Shown here piece after piece: positions 6,004 through 13,396 of a stretch of 17,469 bases of DNA. A model generated the notes under the pieces. It was not told the origin of the DNA. It made no database searches and saw only the letters and a list, made by a program, of their open reading frames with translations. How positions within the stretch are numbered: the stretch's first letter is position 1; each line of letters opens with the position of its first letter. A program made the position numbers and the translations under genes. This DNA is from Pseudomonadota bacterium (GTDB lineage: Bacteria > Pseudomonadota > Alphaproteobacteria > Micropepsales > Micropepsaceae), in the NCBI GenBank assembly GCA_021817355.1, contig JAKAVI010000041.1:1-17469 (forward strand), written 5' to 3'.

Positions 6004-6633
6004 ATGACATACTCGGTCAAGGAACTCTATTACACCCTGCAGGGGGAAGGCGCCCAGAGCGGGCGGGCCGCAGTATTCCTGCGCTTTTCGGGTTGCAATC
6101 TGTGGTCCGGGCGCGAGGCCGATCGGTCGAAGGCCGTGTGCCGCTTCTGCGACACCGATTTTGTCGGCACCAATGGGCCGGGCGGAGGCCGGTTTGCCAG
6201 CCCGGCCCTGCTTGCTGAGGCGGTGGCCGCGGCCTGGCTGGGGGACGGCCGTCCCTATGTGGTGTGCACCGGCGGGGAGCCCTTGCTTCAGCTGGACGGC
6301 CAGCTGATTGCCGCGCTACATGCCAGGGGCTTCGAAGTTGGGGTGGAAACCAACGGGACACAGCCGGCGCCCGCCGGGCTCGACTGGATCTGTGTCAGTC
6401 CCAAATCCGATGCCCCCTTGGTGCTGTGCGAAGGTGACGAGTTGAAGCTGGTATTCCCCCAGCTCGAGGCCCCCCCTGAACGCTTCAGTGCTCTCAGGTT
6501 TTGCCACTTTTTTCTGCAGCCCATGGACGGGCCGCAGCGGCAGGAAAATGTCGCGGCGGCCGTGGCCTATTGCCAGGCCCATCCGCGCTGGCGCCTCAGC
6601 CTGCAGATGCACAAGCTGATCGGCATCGCCTGA
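6004..6633 (+). CDS. queE: 7-carboxy-7-deazaguanine synthase (radical SAM), QueE
   Basis: 209 aa. Converts 6-carboxy-tetrahydropterin to 7-carboxy-7-deazaguanine, the ring-contraction step on the way to preQ0 and queuosine in tRNA. Seen: the substrate motif YTLQGEG (10-16), the cluster ligands Cys31, Cys46 and Cys49 in an expanded CX14CX2C arrangement typical of alphaproteobacterial QueE rather than the canonical CX3CX2C, then CTGGEP (SAM-binding GGE motif, near residue 90), the ETNGT strand and SPKS. Start: the ATG at 6004 gives the family N-terminus MTYSVKELYY. An ATG at 5965 would add 13 unrelated residues, and neither has a strong Shine-Dalgarno. No other que genes are in the window. It converges on the sulfatase gene with an 18-bp gap. 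Confidence 0.95.
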   Translation: MTYSVKELYYTLQGEGAQSGRAAVFLRFSGCNLWSGREADRSKAVCRFCDTDFVGTNGPGGGRFASPALLAEAVAAAWLGDGRPYVVCTGGEPLLQLDGQLIAALHARGFEVGVETNGTQPAPAGLDWICVSPKSDAPLVLCEGDELKLVFPQLEAPPERFSALRFCHFFLQPMDGPQRQENVAAAVAYCQAHPRWRLSLQMHKLIGIA

Positions 6634-6651
6634 AGCGGTGGCTGGCCGGGG

Positions 6652-8184
6652 TCAGACGCTGGCGTAAGGCGCCACTCTGGGCGTGCGCAGGGGCGGGGTG
6701 TGGGTGCGCAGGTCATCGAGCAGATCGGCCTTGATCGCCGCCGCCGCGGGTTCGTTCCAGAGATTACGCCACTGCAGTGGATCGTTCTTGAGATCATAAA
6801 GCTCGCCTTCGCTACCGTCATAGATGGAGGACGCATCATAGCGGGTGATGATCCAGCCATCGCGGTAGAGTGTACGCAGGCTGATGCTGGTGTCGCCAAA
6901 CTGCGAATCCCATTCGGTAAATACGCTGCGTCGTCCGGCCCCTTCCTCGGCATTGCGCGGCAGCGGCAGTCCTTCCATCCACGGGGCCGGTGCGAGGCCA
7001 GCGATGGCGCAAAAGGTCGAGGCCAGATCGACCTGGCCAACCGGCGCTGAAACGCTTGCCGGGGCAACTTTCGCGCACGGGGCCGGACGCCAGATCATCG
7101 GCAGCTGCATCAGGCTGGTGACATGATGGGGGCCCTTGAACAGAAGGCCAAAATCGCCCTGGAATTCGCCATGATCGGTGGTGAAAATGACATCGGTGCG
7201 CGCCTCCCAGCCGCGTTCGCCCAGAGCCTTCATCACCCGTGCAATGGCCTCATCGATCAGTTCGTTTTTGACGTGAATACGCGCGTCGATTTCGCGCAAT
7301 TGATCGGGGGTGAGATTGCGCGGGACAAAATCGGGGGGAGCTTCAAAACAGGTGAGGCGCTCGCCGGTCCACCATTCACGCCAATGGCGGGGTTTTGCCG
7401 ACAGGATCTCGTCAATTTTTTCGAGGCTGCCTGGATAGCCGGCCGGAACCGACAGGTCCTTCCAGTTGTGCCGGACCATTTCCCCTTCTGGTGGATCCCA
7501 GGGATGATGGGGATCTGGAAAGCTCATCCACACGAACCAGTCGGCGTCATCGTCAAGACTGTTGAGATAGGCGATGGTGCGATCGGCGACCCAATCGGTG
7601 TGGTAGAGCCCTCGAGGTGTGGCGTTGCGCTTAACCTGCACTGCGCCGGTATCACCCTCACCAAATGAGTTTTGCACCAGTGCAGGACCAAGCACCGGAT
7701 AGAAATTGGCGATCACCTCGGGATGCCTGGCGGCAAGCCAGCGGGCATAATGCAGCGGTCCCACGGCGCCATGGGCACTGAGCTCCATGTGCTCGAAGCC
7801 GCGGTAGGGGCCGTATTCTTTCAGGCTTGCCATGCGGTTTTCGTAAAAGGTGAACGTCATGTCCAGGAAGGGTTCGAAATGCGCCTTACCGATCAGCGCG
7901 GTGCGGTATCCCTTCTTGTCGTGAAGCCAGTGTGCAACTGAAGGCGCGTCCGGTGGCAGGGGAACGCCATTGGTCCAGACACCATGGGTCGACACATACT
8001 GGCCGGTGATCATTGTCGCCCGGGCGGGCATGCAGACCACATGCTGGCTGTGACAGCGACTATAGTTGATGCCGTTTCGGGCCAGAGCATCGATGGTCGG
8101 GGTGCGGGCAATCTTCTGACCGTTCACACCAATGGCATCGAAGCGCATTTGATCAGTCGTAATGAACAGGATGTTGCGGCCCAT
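6652..8184 (-). CDS. Sulfatase (formylglycine-type, alkaline-phosphatase superfamily)
   Basis: 510 aa, cytoplasmic by sequence (no signal peptide: MGRNILFITTDQMR). Would hydrolyse a sulfate ester, or possibly a phosphonate or phosphate ester. Seen: metal ligand Asp11 in TTDQ, the sulfatase signature VVCMPAR with Cys51 as the residue converted to formylglycine (C-x-P-x-R, 51-55), Lys100 in LIGKAH, PHHPWD (225-230), TTDHGE (335-340) with metal ligands Asp337/His338, and Lys350 plus His353/354. Gln12 replaces the second Asp of the usual DD pair, as in many bacterial sulfatases. Start: ATG at 8184 with GGAAGGGAG just upstream; an extension to 8295 lacks family similarity. Maturation needs a formylglycine-generating enzyme, not found here. 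No transporter or sugar genes are adjacent, so the substrate is open. Confidence 0.9.
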   Translation of the reverse strand: MGRNILFITTDQMRFDAIGVNGQKIARTPTIDALARNGINYSRCHSQHVVCMPARATMITGQYVSTHGVWTNGVPLPPDAPSVAHWLHDKKGYRTALIGKAHFEPFLDMTFTFYENRMASLKEYGPYRGFEHMELSAHGAVGPLHYARWLAARHPEVIANFYPVLGPALVQNSFGEGDTGAVQVKRNATPRGLYHTDWVADRTIAYLNSLDDDADWFVWMSFPDPHHPWDPPEGEMVRHNWKDLSVPAGYPGSLEKIDEILSAKPRHWREWWTGERLTCFEAPPDFVPRNLTPDQLREIDARIHVKNELIDEAIARVMKALGERGWEARTDVIFTTDHGEFQGDFGLLFKGPHHVTSLMQLPMIWRPAPCAKVAPASVSAPVGQVDLASTFCAIAGLAPAPWMEGLPLPRNAEEGAGRRSVFTEWDSQFGDTSISLRTLYRDGWIITRYDASSIYDGSEGELYDLKNDPLQWRNLWNEPAAAAIKADLLDDLRTHTPPLRTPRVAPYASV

Positions 8185-8303
8185 CTTGGCTCCCTTCCGC
8201 GCTTGTCTCACCGCTTTTGGGCATGGCGGCGCAGATACCTCTCTGCAACCGCAAAAGGTTCGCGGAAGGACCGTACCAGCTGTAACTAATGGCACGTATT
8301 ATG

Positions 8304-8894
8304 TCAAAATCTAGTGACGAGCAGGTTCATGTCCGGACGCACGCGTTCCTCGAGGGTCTGAGCTGCTGTTCCCAGATAGATGAAACCGGCGATGCGTTCA
8401 CCGGACGAAAGTCCGAGCGCGTTCTTCACCGCGGGCCGGTAGGCGCACCATTCCGTCAGCCAGTTGCCGACATAGCCAAGACTGTGGGCGGCAAGAAGGA
8501 GCGTCTGGCAGACTGCACCGGCGGAAAGCTGTTGTTCCCACATCGGAATGGCAATCATCTCGCGGACCCGGCTGACCACCGCGACCACAGTGGGAGCCCG
8601 CAGAAAACGGCTGCGCTCCTGTTCGATACGCTCCGCACTTGCCCGCTCGGTGTCATCAAGGGCGGCGACAAGTACCTCGCCCATGCGCGCGCGCGCCTCA
8701 CCCTCAAACACGATAAAGCGCCACGGAAAGAGCTTTCCATGATCGGGCACGCGGGCAGCGGCCTTGAGGATGAGGGCGAGTTCCGAGGGGGAGGGGCCAG
8801 GGGCTGTCATCGCCTTGGCGGAGCCCGAGCGGCGGCTCAGGAGCAGGTCAAGGGTGGTGGGCGAGGGCCGGTTCAGAGAGGTATTATCAGTCAT
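8304..8894 (-). CDS. Nitroreductase family protein, YdjA-like
   Basis: 196 aa from the chosen start. FMN- and NAD(P)H-dependent oxidoreductase fold. Seen: the N-terminal FMN-contacting RRS (21-23), the YdjA-group motif PDHGKLFPWRF (50-60), and a C-terminal segment (SLGYVGNWLTEW, then IAGFIYLGTA) that closes the flavin site of the dimer. Its length fits YdjA (about 183 aa) rather than NfsA/NfsB (217-240 aa). The physiological substrate of this group is not established. Start: the ATG at 8894 gives a short tail before the conserved region; an ATG at 8930 is also in frame, and neither has a good Shine-Dalgarno. A weak promoter (TTGGTT at 8973-8968, CAAAAT at 8949-8944, minus strand) would start transcription near 8937, fitting 8894 better. 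It is followed by the sulfatase gene on the same strand, 119 bp from its ATG. Confidence 0.85.
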   Translation of the reverse strand: MTDNTSLNRPSPTTLDLLLSRRSGSAKAMTAPGPSPSELALILKAAARVPDHGKLFPWRFIVFEGEARARMGEVLVAALDDTERASAERIEQERSRFLRAPTVVAVVSRVREMIAIPMWEQQLSAGAVCQTLLLAAHSLGYVGNWLTEWCAYRPAVKNALGLSSGERIAGFIYLGTAAQTLEERVRPDMNLLVTRF

Positions 8895-9318
8895 GGCCGG
8901 CACAATAATGCGGCGGCCCGTCCTGTCCATGCATCAGCCAGAGATTTTGGTGTCGGCGCCGGAGCTCAACCAAGTTTGTGAACCTGCCCGGCCATGTGAG
9001 CGGGGCGTACACCGGCCTTGCGCAAATGTACAGGCGGCCAACAAGGTCGTGGCGGACGCATCATCCTTTGGGCCCGAGAAAATTATGAGGTCCCCTTGCT
9101 GCACAACTTGCAATGGGCAGTTTCGGGCCAGGCCGTGGTAGGGCATGCCGCAGTCAGACGTGTGCTGCTCCCCGGCACGGCAGCCACCGGCCTATGCCAA
9201 TGAGGCGAAGATCGAGGCGTCATCGAAACGAGCCGGCGTTAGCTCGACGGCTGCGCCTCATGGCAAAATGATGGACCGCGGAGCCCTGCGCGCTGTTCCG
9301 CGCGCTTTGCACCATTGC
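8895..9318. other. Intergenic region of 424 bp with no supported gene
   Basis: Lies between two leftward genes. The only open frames (70 aa on the minus strand at 8934-9146, and a plus-strand frame running into the dioxygenase antisense) have no Shine-Dalgarno or recognisable protein features. The region holds a weak leftward promoter near 8944-8973 for the nitroreductase and a 71-nt imperfect hairpin at 9195-9265, described separately. No tRNA cloverleaf, IS end or long repeat was seen. Confidence 0.5.
9195..9265. repeat. 71-nt imperfect palindrome / long stem-loop
   Basis: Outer arms TGCCAATGAGGCG (9195-9207) and CGCCTCATGGCA (9254-9265) pair over 12 bp with one bulged A. Inside, CGAGC (9229-9233) pairs with GCTCG (9242-9246) around an 8-nt loop; AGCCG (9231-9235) with CGGCT (9248-9252) is an alternative. 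It lies 54 nt past the stop of the leftward dioxygenase gene and has no U tract, so it is not a standard intrinsic terminator. It could stabilise an mRNA 3' end, be a structured small RNA, or be a palindromic repeat unit of the kind dispersed in rhizobial genomes. Confidence 0.5.
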
Positions 9319-10104
9319 TCAGGCTGCAAGCCCGAAACCGTAGGCGTCCATCCGGAGGATGCCATACTCGGTAGAGTTGTGGAGGCGGCGCGCCCTGTCA
9401 CCGTCGCCGGCTCCGACCACGGCGAAAAGGGGAAGTATGTGTTCCTCGGTTGGATGTTCGACGCGCGCGAAGGGCGCGCGCTCCCGATAGTCCAGCAGCG
9501 CGTCGATGTCGGCCCGTACGATGGCCGCGTCCATCCAGGCACTGAACTGTGTGACGTCGGGGCTTTCTGGTTCATCCAGAGGCTGGCCGCGAAAGCGGCG
9601 CAGGTCGTGGGTGAAAGAACCTGAACCGATGATCAACACGCCCTCCTTGCGCAGCGGCGCCAGCGCGCGGCCAAGCGCCAGGGCGTGTCGCGGCCCCTCT
9701 CGCGTCTGCACCGAGAGCTGAAGCACAGGGATGTCGGCAGCGGGAAAGGACAGCAGCAGAGGCACCCAGGCGCCATGATCAAGTCCGCGGGCCGGTTCCA
9801 GACCGGTCGTCAAACCTGCAGTACCCAGCAGGTCCGCGATCTGTTGAGCCAGCCTGGCATCTCCCGGAGCCGGATAGCGCAGTTCGTAGAGCACCTGGGG
9901 AAAACCGAAGAAATCATGAATGGTTTTGTTTCGCGCTACCGCGTTGACCATAGGCGTGGTGGTTTCCCAATGGGCGGAGATGACAAGGATCGCGCGGGGC
10001 CGAGGCAGTCCGGCCGCCAGGCCGGTGAGGAAGCTCCTTGCCGGGGTTGCGGTCAGCGCCAGCATGGGCGAGCCGTGGCTGACGAAGATGGCGGGCTGCA
10101 TCAT
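9319..10104 (-). CDS. DODA/YgiD-type extradiol ring-cleavage dioxygenase (LigB superfamily)
   Basis: 261 aa. Metal-dependent dioxygenase fold related to 4,5-DOPA dioxygenase and E. coli YgiD. Seen: FVSHGSP with His10, SAHWET with His45, GSGSFTHDL with His166 and HPTEEHILP with His222. The spacings (35, 156 and 212 residues after the first His) match the metal-site histidines His22, His57, His177 and His234 of YgiD. LDHGAWVP (109-116) is the other family hallmark. Substrate: a catechol such as DOPA is possible, but most bacterial members are uncharacterised. Start: AGGAGG ends 8 nt before the ATG at 10104; ATGs at 10110 and 10101 are also in frame, and a long N-terminal extension to 10371 is unlikely. 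The start overlaps the stop of a 26-codon ORF. It is divergent from cysE. Confidence 0.88.
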   Translation of the reverse strand: MMQPAIFVSHGSPMLALTATPARSFLTGLAAGLPRPRAILVISAHWETTTPMVNAVARNKTIHDFFGFPQVLYELRYPAPGDARLAQQIADLLGTAGLTTGLEPARGLDHGAWVPLLLSFPAADIPVLQLSVQTREGPRHALALGRALAPLRKEGVLIIGSGSFTHDLRRFRGQPLDEPESPDVTQFSAWMDAAIVRADIDALLDYRERAPFARVEHPTEEHILPLFAVVGAGDGDRARRLHNSTEYGILRMDAYGFGLAA

Positions 10105-10181
10105 GCCCATCTCCTCCTGCCGGAAGGGTAGGGCGCCAGGGTGCCGCGGAGGGCTCCCTTGGCAGCGACACTTGCGGTCAT
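10101..10181 (-). CDS. Small ORF (26 aa) coupled to the dioxygenase, possible leader peptide
   Basis: The ATG at 10181 has a near-ideal Shine-Dalgarno (AAAGGAG, about 7 nt spacing), better than many full genes in this window. It encodes 26 residues (MTASVAAKGALRG, then TLAPYPSGRRRWA) and stops with a TGA overlapping the dioxygenase ATG (ATGA). The peptide is basic at its C-terminus and has no recognised domain. Either it is a translated leader that couples expression of the dioxygenase, or a remnant of a former upstream gene. Too short for a homology judgement by eye. Confidence 0.45.
   Translation of the reverse strand: MTASVAAKGALRGTLAPYPSGRRRWA
10111..10118 (-). promoter_or_regulatory. 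Ribosome binding site that sets the dioxygenase start
   Basis: AGGAGGAG on the minus strand. Its AGGAGG core is 8 nt from the ATG at 10104 but directly abuts the ATG at 10110, so the 10104 start is favoured. It lies inside the coding frame of the preceding 26-codon ORF, so ribosomes translating that ORF would cover and uncover this site. Confidence 0.6.
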
Positions 10182-10304
10182 GGTCAATCTCCTTTGCTCC
10201 GTGAAATAGCCATGTGCAGGGCTTTGGGCAATTCGGGACTTCTGCGGCTCGGCCAGCGGACGAGTGAGCGTGAAAATGCGTGCACCAAGGCTTGCAGCTC
10301 GCTG

Positions 10305-10377
10305 GCCCCTGCCCGGCGCCGGGGCGGAGGCCTCCGGTCAAACCTAAGGCCTGGCCGGGAGGCGGCCGCATGCCGCC
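10305..10377. repeat. Cluster of GC-rich palindromes between dioxygenase and cysE
   Basis: Within the 270-bp divergent intergenic region: CCCGGCGCCGGG (10312-10323, perfect), GGAGGCCTCC (10326-10335, perfect), and GGCGGC-CGCAT-GCCGCC (10361-10377, perfect arms). GCCCC (10305-10309) can also pair with GGGGC (10321-10325). They lie upstream of the candidate cysE promoter. They may form hairpins, or may be chance in very GC-rich sequence; no binding protein can be named. Confidence 0.4.
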
Positions 10378-10396
10378 GGACCCGCCAAGACCATGA

Positions 10397-10426
10397 TTGG
10401 GCTTATGGCCAGATCTCGGTTACACT
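10397..10426 (+). promoter_or_regulatory. Candidate promoter of cysE
   Basis: TTGGGC (10397-10402) and TACACT (10421-10426) are separated by 18 nt. The -10 is fair and the -35 keeps only its TTG. Transcription would start near 10433, leaving a leader of about 19 nt before the ATG at 10452, too short for a riboswitch. Confidence 0.35.
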
Positions 10427-10451
10427 AGAGCGTGCCCTTGGGAGCCTCTTG

Positions 10452-11267
10452 ATGACCGTTCTGCCCGAAAAGGTGGCGAGTTGCGATCCGATCTGGTCGG
10501 CACTGCGCGAGCAGGCTCGCGAGCTTGCCCAGACTGAACCGGCGCTGGCCTCCTATGTCCATGCCCTCGTGATCAACCACGCCCGGCTTGAGGACGCGCT
10601 CTCCTTCATTCTGGCCAAAAAGATCGGCGGCGATGACATGAGTCCGATGCTGACACGCGAGATCTTTGAAGCTGCGCTGCGCAGCGATCCGGAAATCGGT
10701 GCGGCGGTTCGCGCGGATCTGTCGGCGACATTTGAGCGCGATCCGGCCTGCCATTCCTACCTGCAGGCTTTTCTCTACTTCAAGGGCTTTCATGCGCTGC
10801 AGTGCCACCGCATGGCGCATTGGCTGTGGCTGCAGAAGCGGGCACCGCTTGCTTATTTTATCCAGAGCCGGGTGTCTGAACAGTTTGGCGTAGATATTCA
10901 TCCTGCGGCGCGTATTGGCCGGGGCATCATGATTGATCATGCCACCGGCGTCGTGATCGGTGAAACAGCGGTGGTCGATGACGATGTCTCGATCATGCAC
11001 GATGTCACCTTGGGTGGCACCGGCAAGGAAAGTGGAGACCGCCATCCCAAGATTCGCCGCGGTGTGCTGCTGTCGATGGGGGTCAAGGTGCTGGGCAATA
11101 TTGAGGTCGGCGAATATAGCCGCGTCGGTGCGGGGAGCGTCGTACTCAAATCCGTGCCACCTGGATGCACGGCGGTGGGTGTTCCTGCGGCCCTGGTCAA
11201 CTGCCGCGGCATCGAGCGGCCCAGCCAGGAAATGGATCAGGTGATCGATCCACCCCCTAGGGCCTGA
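10452..11267 (+). CDS. cysE: Serine O-acetyltransferase CysE
   Basis: 271 aa. Transfers acetyl from acetyl-CoA to L-serine, giving O-acetylserine, the carbon skeleton for cysteine synthesis. Seen: an all-helical N-terminal SATase domain (about 10-115), then a left-handed beta-helix of hexapeptide repeats (about 145-245). This carries DHATGVVIGETAVV from 162, MHDVTLGGTGK (182-192) with an active-site His183, DRHPKI (196-201) and GAGSVVLKSVP (227-237). The C-terminal tail after residue 250 is where cysteine synthase docks and cysteine feedback occurs in relatives; this one ends DPPPRA rather than with a typical terminal Ile, so docking is uncertain. Start: ATG at 10452 with TTGGGAG upstream; longer in-frame starts to 10194 lack similarity. 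Monocistronic, convergent with the hydrolase at 11320-12180. Confidence 0.95.
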   Translation: MTVLPEKVASCDPIWSALREQARELAQTEPALASYVHALVINHARLEDALSFILAKKIGGDDMSPMLTREIFEAALRSDPEIGAAVRADLSATFERDPACHSYLQAFLYFKGFHALQCHRMAHWLWLQKRAPLAYFIQSRVSEQFGVDIHPAARIGRGIMIDHATGVVIGETAVVDDDVSIMHDVTLGGTGKESGDRHPKIRRGVLLSMGVKVLGNIEVGEYSRVGAGSVVLKSVPPGCTAVGVPAALVNCRGIERPSQEMDQVIDPPPRA

Positions 11268-11319
11268 ACAGATGTTTGTCTTGCCGTTTGCGCCAACTCG
11301 TGGTGCAGGTGAGGCGTAA

Positions 11320-12180
11320 TCAGGCGCCGACCTCCGCGCGCGCCAGGATCTGCGCGCGGACGATATCGGGATATTCCATTGGCAGAAAATGGCTGGCCCC
11401 GGCAACCGTGATCAGGCGGGTGTCGGGCTTGCGGGCCACGAAAGCCGCTGCCTCGTCGGCACCGCAGGTCGAGCCCTGGCCATCGCCCCGGATGAGTGTC
11501 ACCGGGCAGCTGATGTGGCTGCCAAGCTCATAGGCTGCCACCGGCGAGCTGCGAAAATCTTCCGCTTCAACCCTCGGTTCGCAACTCAGAGCGATCTGGC
11601 CATCCTCTGTCGGACGTGTGCCACCCAAAATGTAGTCGCGCAGTACCGCATCGGGCCAGCCTTTAAATGCGCCCCGCCCCGCATAGGCATCCTGCATCGC
11701 AGCGTGAGATGGAAAGACGGCGCGCCGCTTTGCCGCGCGCTCGGCAATGTCGGGAACCGGGCGCACGCCGGCGGCTGGGGGCACAAATACCGGCTCGATG
11801 AGGACGAGAGCACGTACAAGTTCAGGGCGCGCGGCCGCCACCATCAGGCTGGCGATGGCGCCCATGGAATGACCGGCCAGCAGCACAGGCCGAGAGAAAA
11901 GCCCCATCAATGCGCCAATGAGATCGTCCGCAAAAATGCGCCAGCCTTGGGCAAAGCCCGCAGGTGTCGGCAATTGCGTGTGGCCATGGCCGCGCAGATC
12001 GCTGGCCACGATGCTGAATTTGTCAGCAAGCGGAGCAAGGAGCGTCGCGTAGGTTTGTGCATTAAAGCCGTTGGCGTGCGCAAAATGTAGTCCGGGCGCC
12101 TGCCGCGGCCAGGCGATGTAGGAGATTGAGCCTTCGGCCACAGAGAGGCTTTGGCGCACCGGTTCACTGCCGTCGTTCAT
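11320..12180 (-). CDS. Alpha/beta-hydrolase fold protein
   Basis: 286 aa, cytoplasmic, no signal peptide. Seen: an oxyanion-hole region FAHANGFNAQTY (33-44), SDLRGHGHT (60-68), the nucleophile elbow AGHSMG with Ser105, a probable acid Asp233 in IRGDGQG, and His264 in GASHFLPME, giving a complete Ser-Asp-His triad. A cap domain occupies about 130-215. Likely an esterase, lipase or related hydrolase; the substrate cannot be told. Start: ATG at 12180 with GCGAGG 5-6 nt upstream, preferred over an ATG at 12258 that adds 26 unrelated residues. It lies 256 bp downstream of the DedA-rhodanese gene on the same strand. That gap (12181-12436) contains no convincing gene or terminator. Confidence 0.87.
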   Translation of the reverse strand: MNDGSEPVRQSLSVAEGSISYIAWPRQAPGLHFAHANGFNAQTYATLLAPLADKFSIVASDLRGHGHTQLPTPAGFAQGWRIFADDLIGALMGLFSRPVLLAGHSMGAIASLMVAAARPELVRALVLIEPVFVPPAAGVRPVPDIAERAAKRRAVFPSHAAMQDAYAGRGAFKGWPDAVLRDYILGGTRPTEDGQIALSCEPRVEAEDFRSSPVAAYELGSHISCPVTLIRGDGQGSTCGADEAAAFVARKPDTRLITVAGASHFLPMEYPDIVRAQILARAEVGA

Positions 12181-12436
12181 CTTACCTCGCAGCTGGCTCC
12201 TCGGCGCCAAGATAACGTCGCGCAGGCCAGAGATCACAGAGCCCAAGAAGGTGGGCACATCGCTACTGCAGCCGATTCAACGCCGGGGAGCAATCGTTCT
12301 TGTGCAACCATCGTGCGGATGATCCGCCATGTCCGCGTTGACGCTACGCAAGGCCTTGGCTCCGGCGAAACTTAAGGGGCGGCCACAAGAGGGCAACAGG
12401 GTGCGGTCGTGCCGCCGGATGGCGCGGGTTATGGAG

Positions 12437-13396
12437 TCATGTCAAGGCTGGCTGGGCCTCGGAACTCGGCGTGGCATGTTCGAGCGGAAGCCCGGCGGCA
12501 ACCCAGGCGTCGAAGCCGCCAAAAAGCGGGCGAATATTGGTAAAGCCCGCGCGCTTCAAATGAAGCGCCGCGACTGCGGCAGAAGCTTCGCTCGGACAGG
12601 CGCAGTAGACAATGACTTCATCGTCCGGGGCATAGGTGCGGGCGATCTCGTCGAGCGCCGACAAGTCCGCACCTACGGCACCGGGAATCATGCCGTCGCG
12701 GTGACGGGCAGCTTGATCGCGAACGTCGAGAATGACCGGAATTTCGGGGCCGCGCATCAACGCCACGAGTTCCGGAATGGAGATGCGGGCCATGCGCAGC
12801 TGGCGGGCGAAGGCCTGTCGTTCCAGCAGCCGCGTTCCGATGTAAAGGGCAAGCAGAACGGCGACGAGGGCTGCGCCATAGACGCCGAGCTCATAGAGCG
12901 TGCGCAAAAGGGCGCCGACAACATTGTGAAACAGGCGGCCGATGAGCACAGGGAGCGCAATGAACGCGATCGCCCCCAACCCGTCAAAGACCACAAAACG
13001 CATGAGGTTGAGACGGGTGATGCCTGAAAGCGCCACTGCGACATAACCGAGCCCGGGCACAAATTTTGCGAACGGCAGTGTCCAGGAGCCAAAGCGGGCA
13101 AAGGTGTCTTCAGTTCGGCGGATGCACGAGTCCGGGGACAGGGCAATCTTGCAAACGAGGCTGAGAACGCGCCGGCCGTAGCGCATGCCGACGCCGTACC
13201 AGAGCAGATCAGCGCTGACGGCCGCGGCAACGGCGACCGCAAGCAGGTCTGCCAAGGCGTCGACACTGGTCGCCATGGCTCCGGCGATCAGAAGGATCGG
13301 GTAGCAGGGAAGCGGTATGCCAGCCTGGTCGATGAAAACGCTGCTGAAGACGATCAGAAGACCCAAATTCTCGATCAGCGTCTGGATGACAAACAT
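12437..13396 (-). CDS. DedA-family membrane protein fused to a C-terminal rhodanese domain
   Basis: 319 aa. The N-terminal part (1-195) is a DedA/SNARE-associated membrane domain with several hydrophobic segments (about 8-40, 48-70, 105-125, 135-158, 170-190). It keeps DQAGIPLPCYPILLIAGA (23-40) and the FAKFVPGLG motif (109-117) in place of the F-GR--P of classical DedA. The C-terminal part (about 205-308) is rhodanese-like: VILDVRD (221-227), then VYCACPSEAS, where Cys265 holds the catalytic position and Cys267 lies in the same loop, then LFGGFDAWVAAGLPLE. The loop lacks the Arg/Gly of active thiosulfate sulfurtransferases. DedA proteins support membrane homeostasis and lipid-carrier flipping; the role of the fused domain is unknown. 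Start: ATG at 13396, weak Shine-Dalgarno; an ATG at 13504 adds an unrelated tail. Confidence 0.88.
   Translation of the reverse strand: MFVIQTLIENLGLLIVFSSVFIDQAGIPLPCYPILLIAGAMATSVDALADLLAVAVAAAVSADLLWYGVGMRYGRRVLSLVCKIALSPDSCIRRTEDTFARFGSWTLPFAKFVPGLGYVAVALSGITRLNLMRFVVFDGLGAIAFIALPVLIGRLFHNVVGALLRTLYELGVYGAALVAVLLALYIGTRLLERQAFARQLRMARISIPELVALMRGPEIPVILDVRDQAARHRDGMIPGAVGADLSALDEIARTYAPDDEVIVYCACPSEASAAVAALHLKRAGFTNIRPLFGGFDAWVAAGLPLEHATPSSEAQPALT

Noticed and set aside
8289..8981. 230-aa plus-strand open frame
   Set aside because: Antisense shadow of the nitroreductase gene, with no recognisable domain.
8934..9146. 70-aa minus-strand open frame in the 424-bp gap
   Set aside because: No Shine-Dalgarno and no recognisable features. 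It could be a small gene, but nothing supports it.
9195..9265. Integron attC-like site or tRNA
   Set aside because: The stem contains GTTAGCT, but the core-site consensus and the paired inverse core are missing, and there is no cloverleaf or anticodon arm.
10433..10451. Riboswitch ahead of cysE
   Set aside because: The predicted leader is only about 19 nt, and no conserved aptamer motif is apparent.
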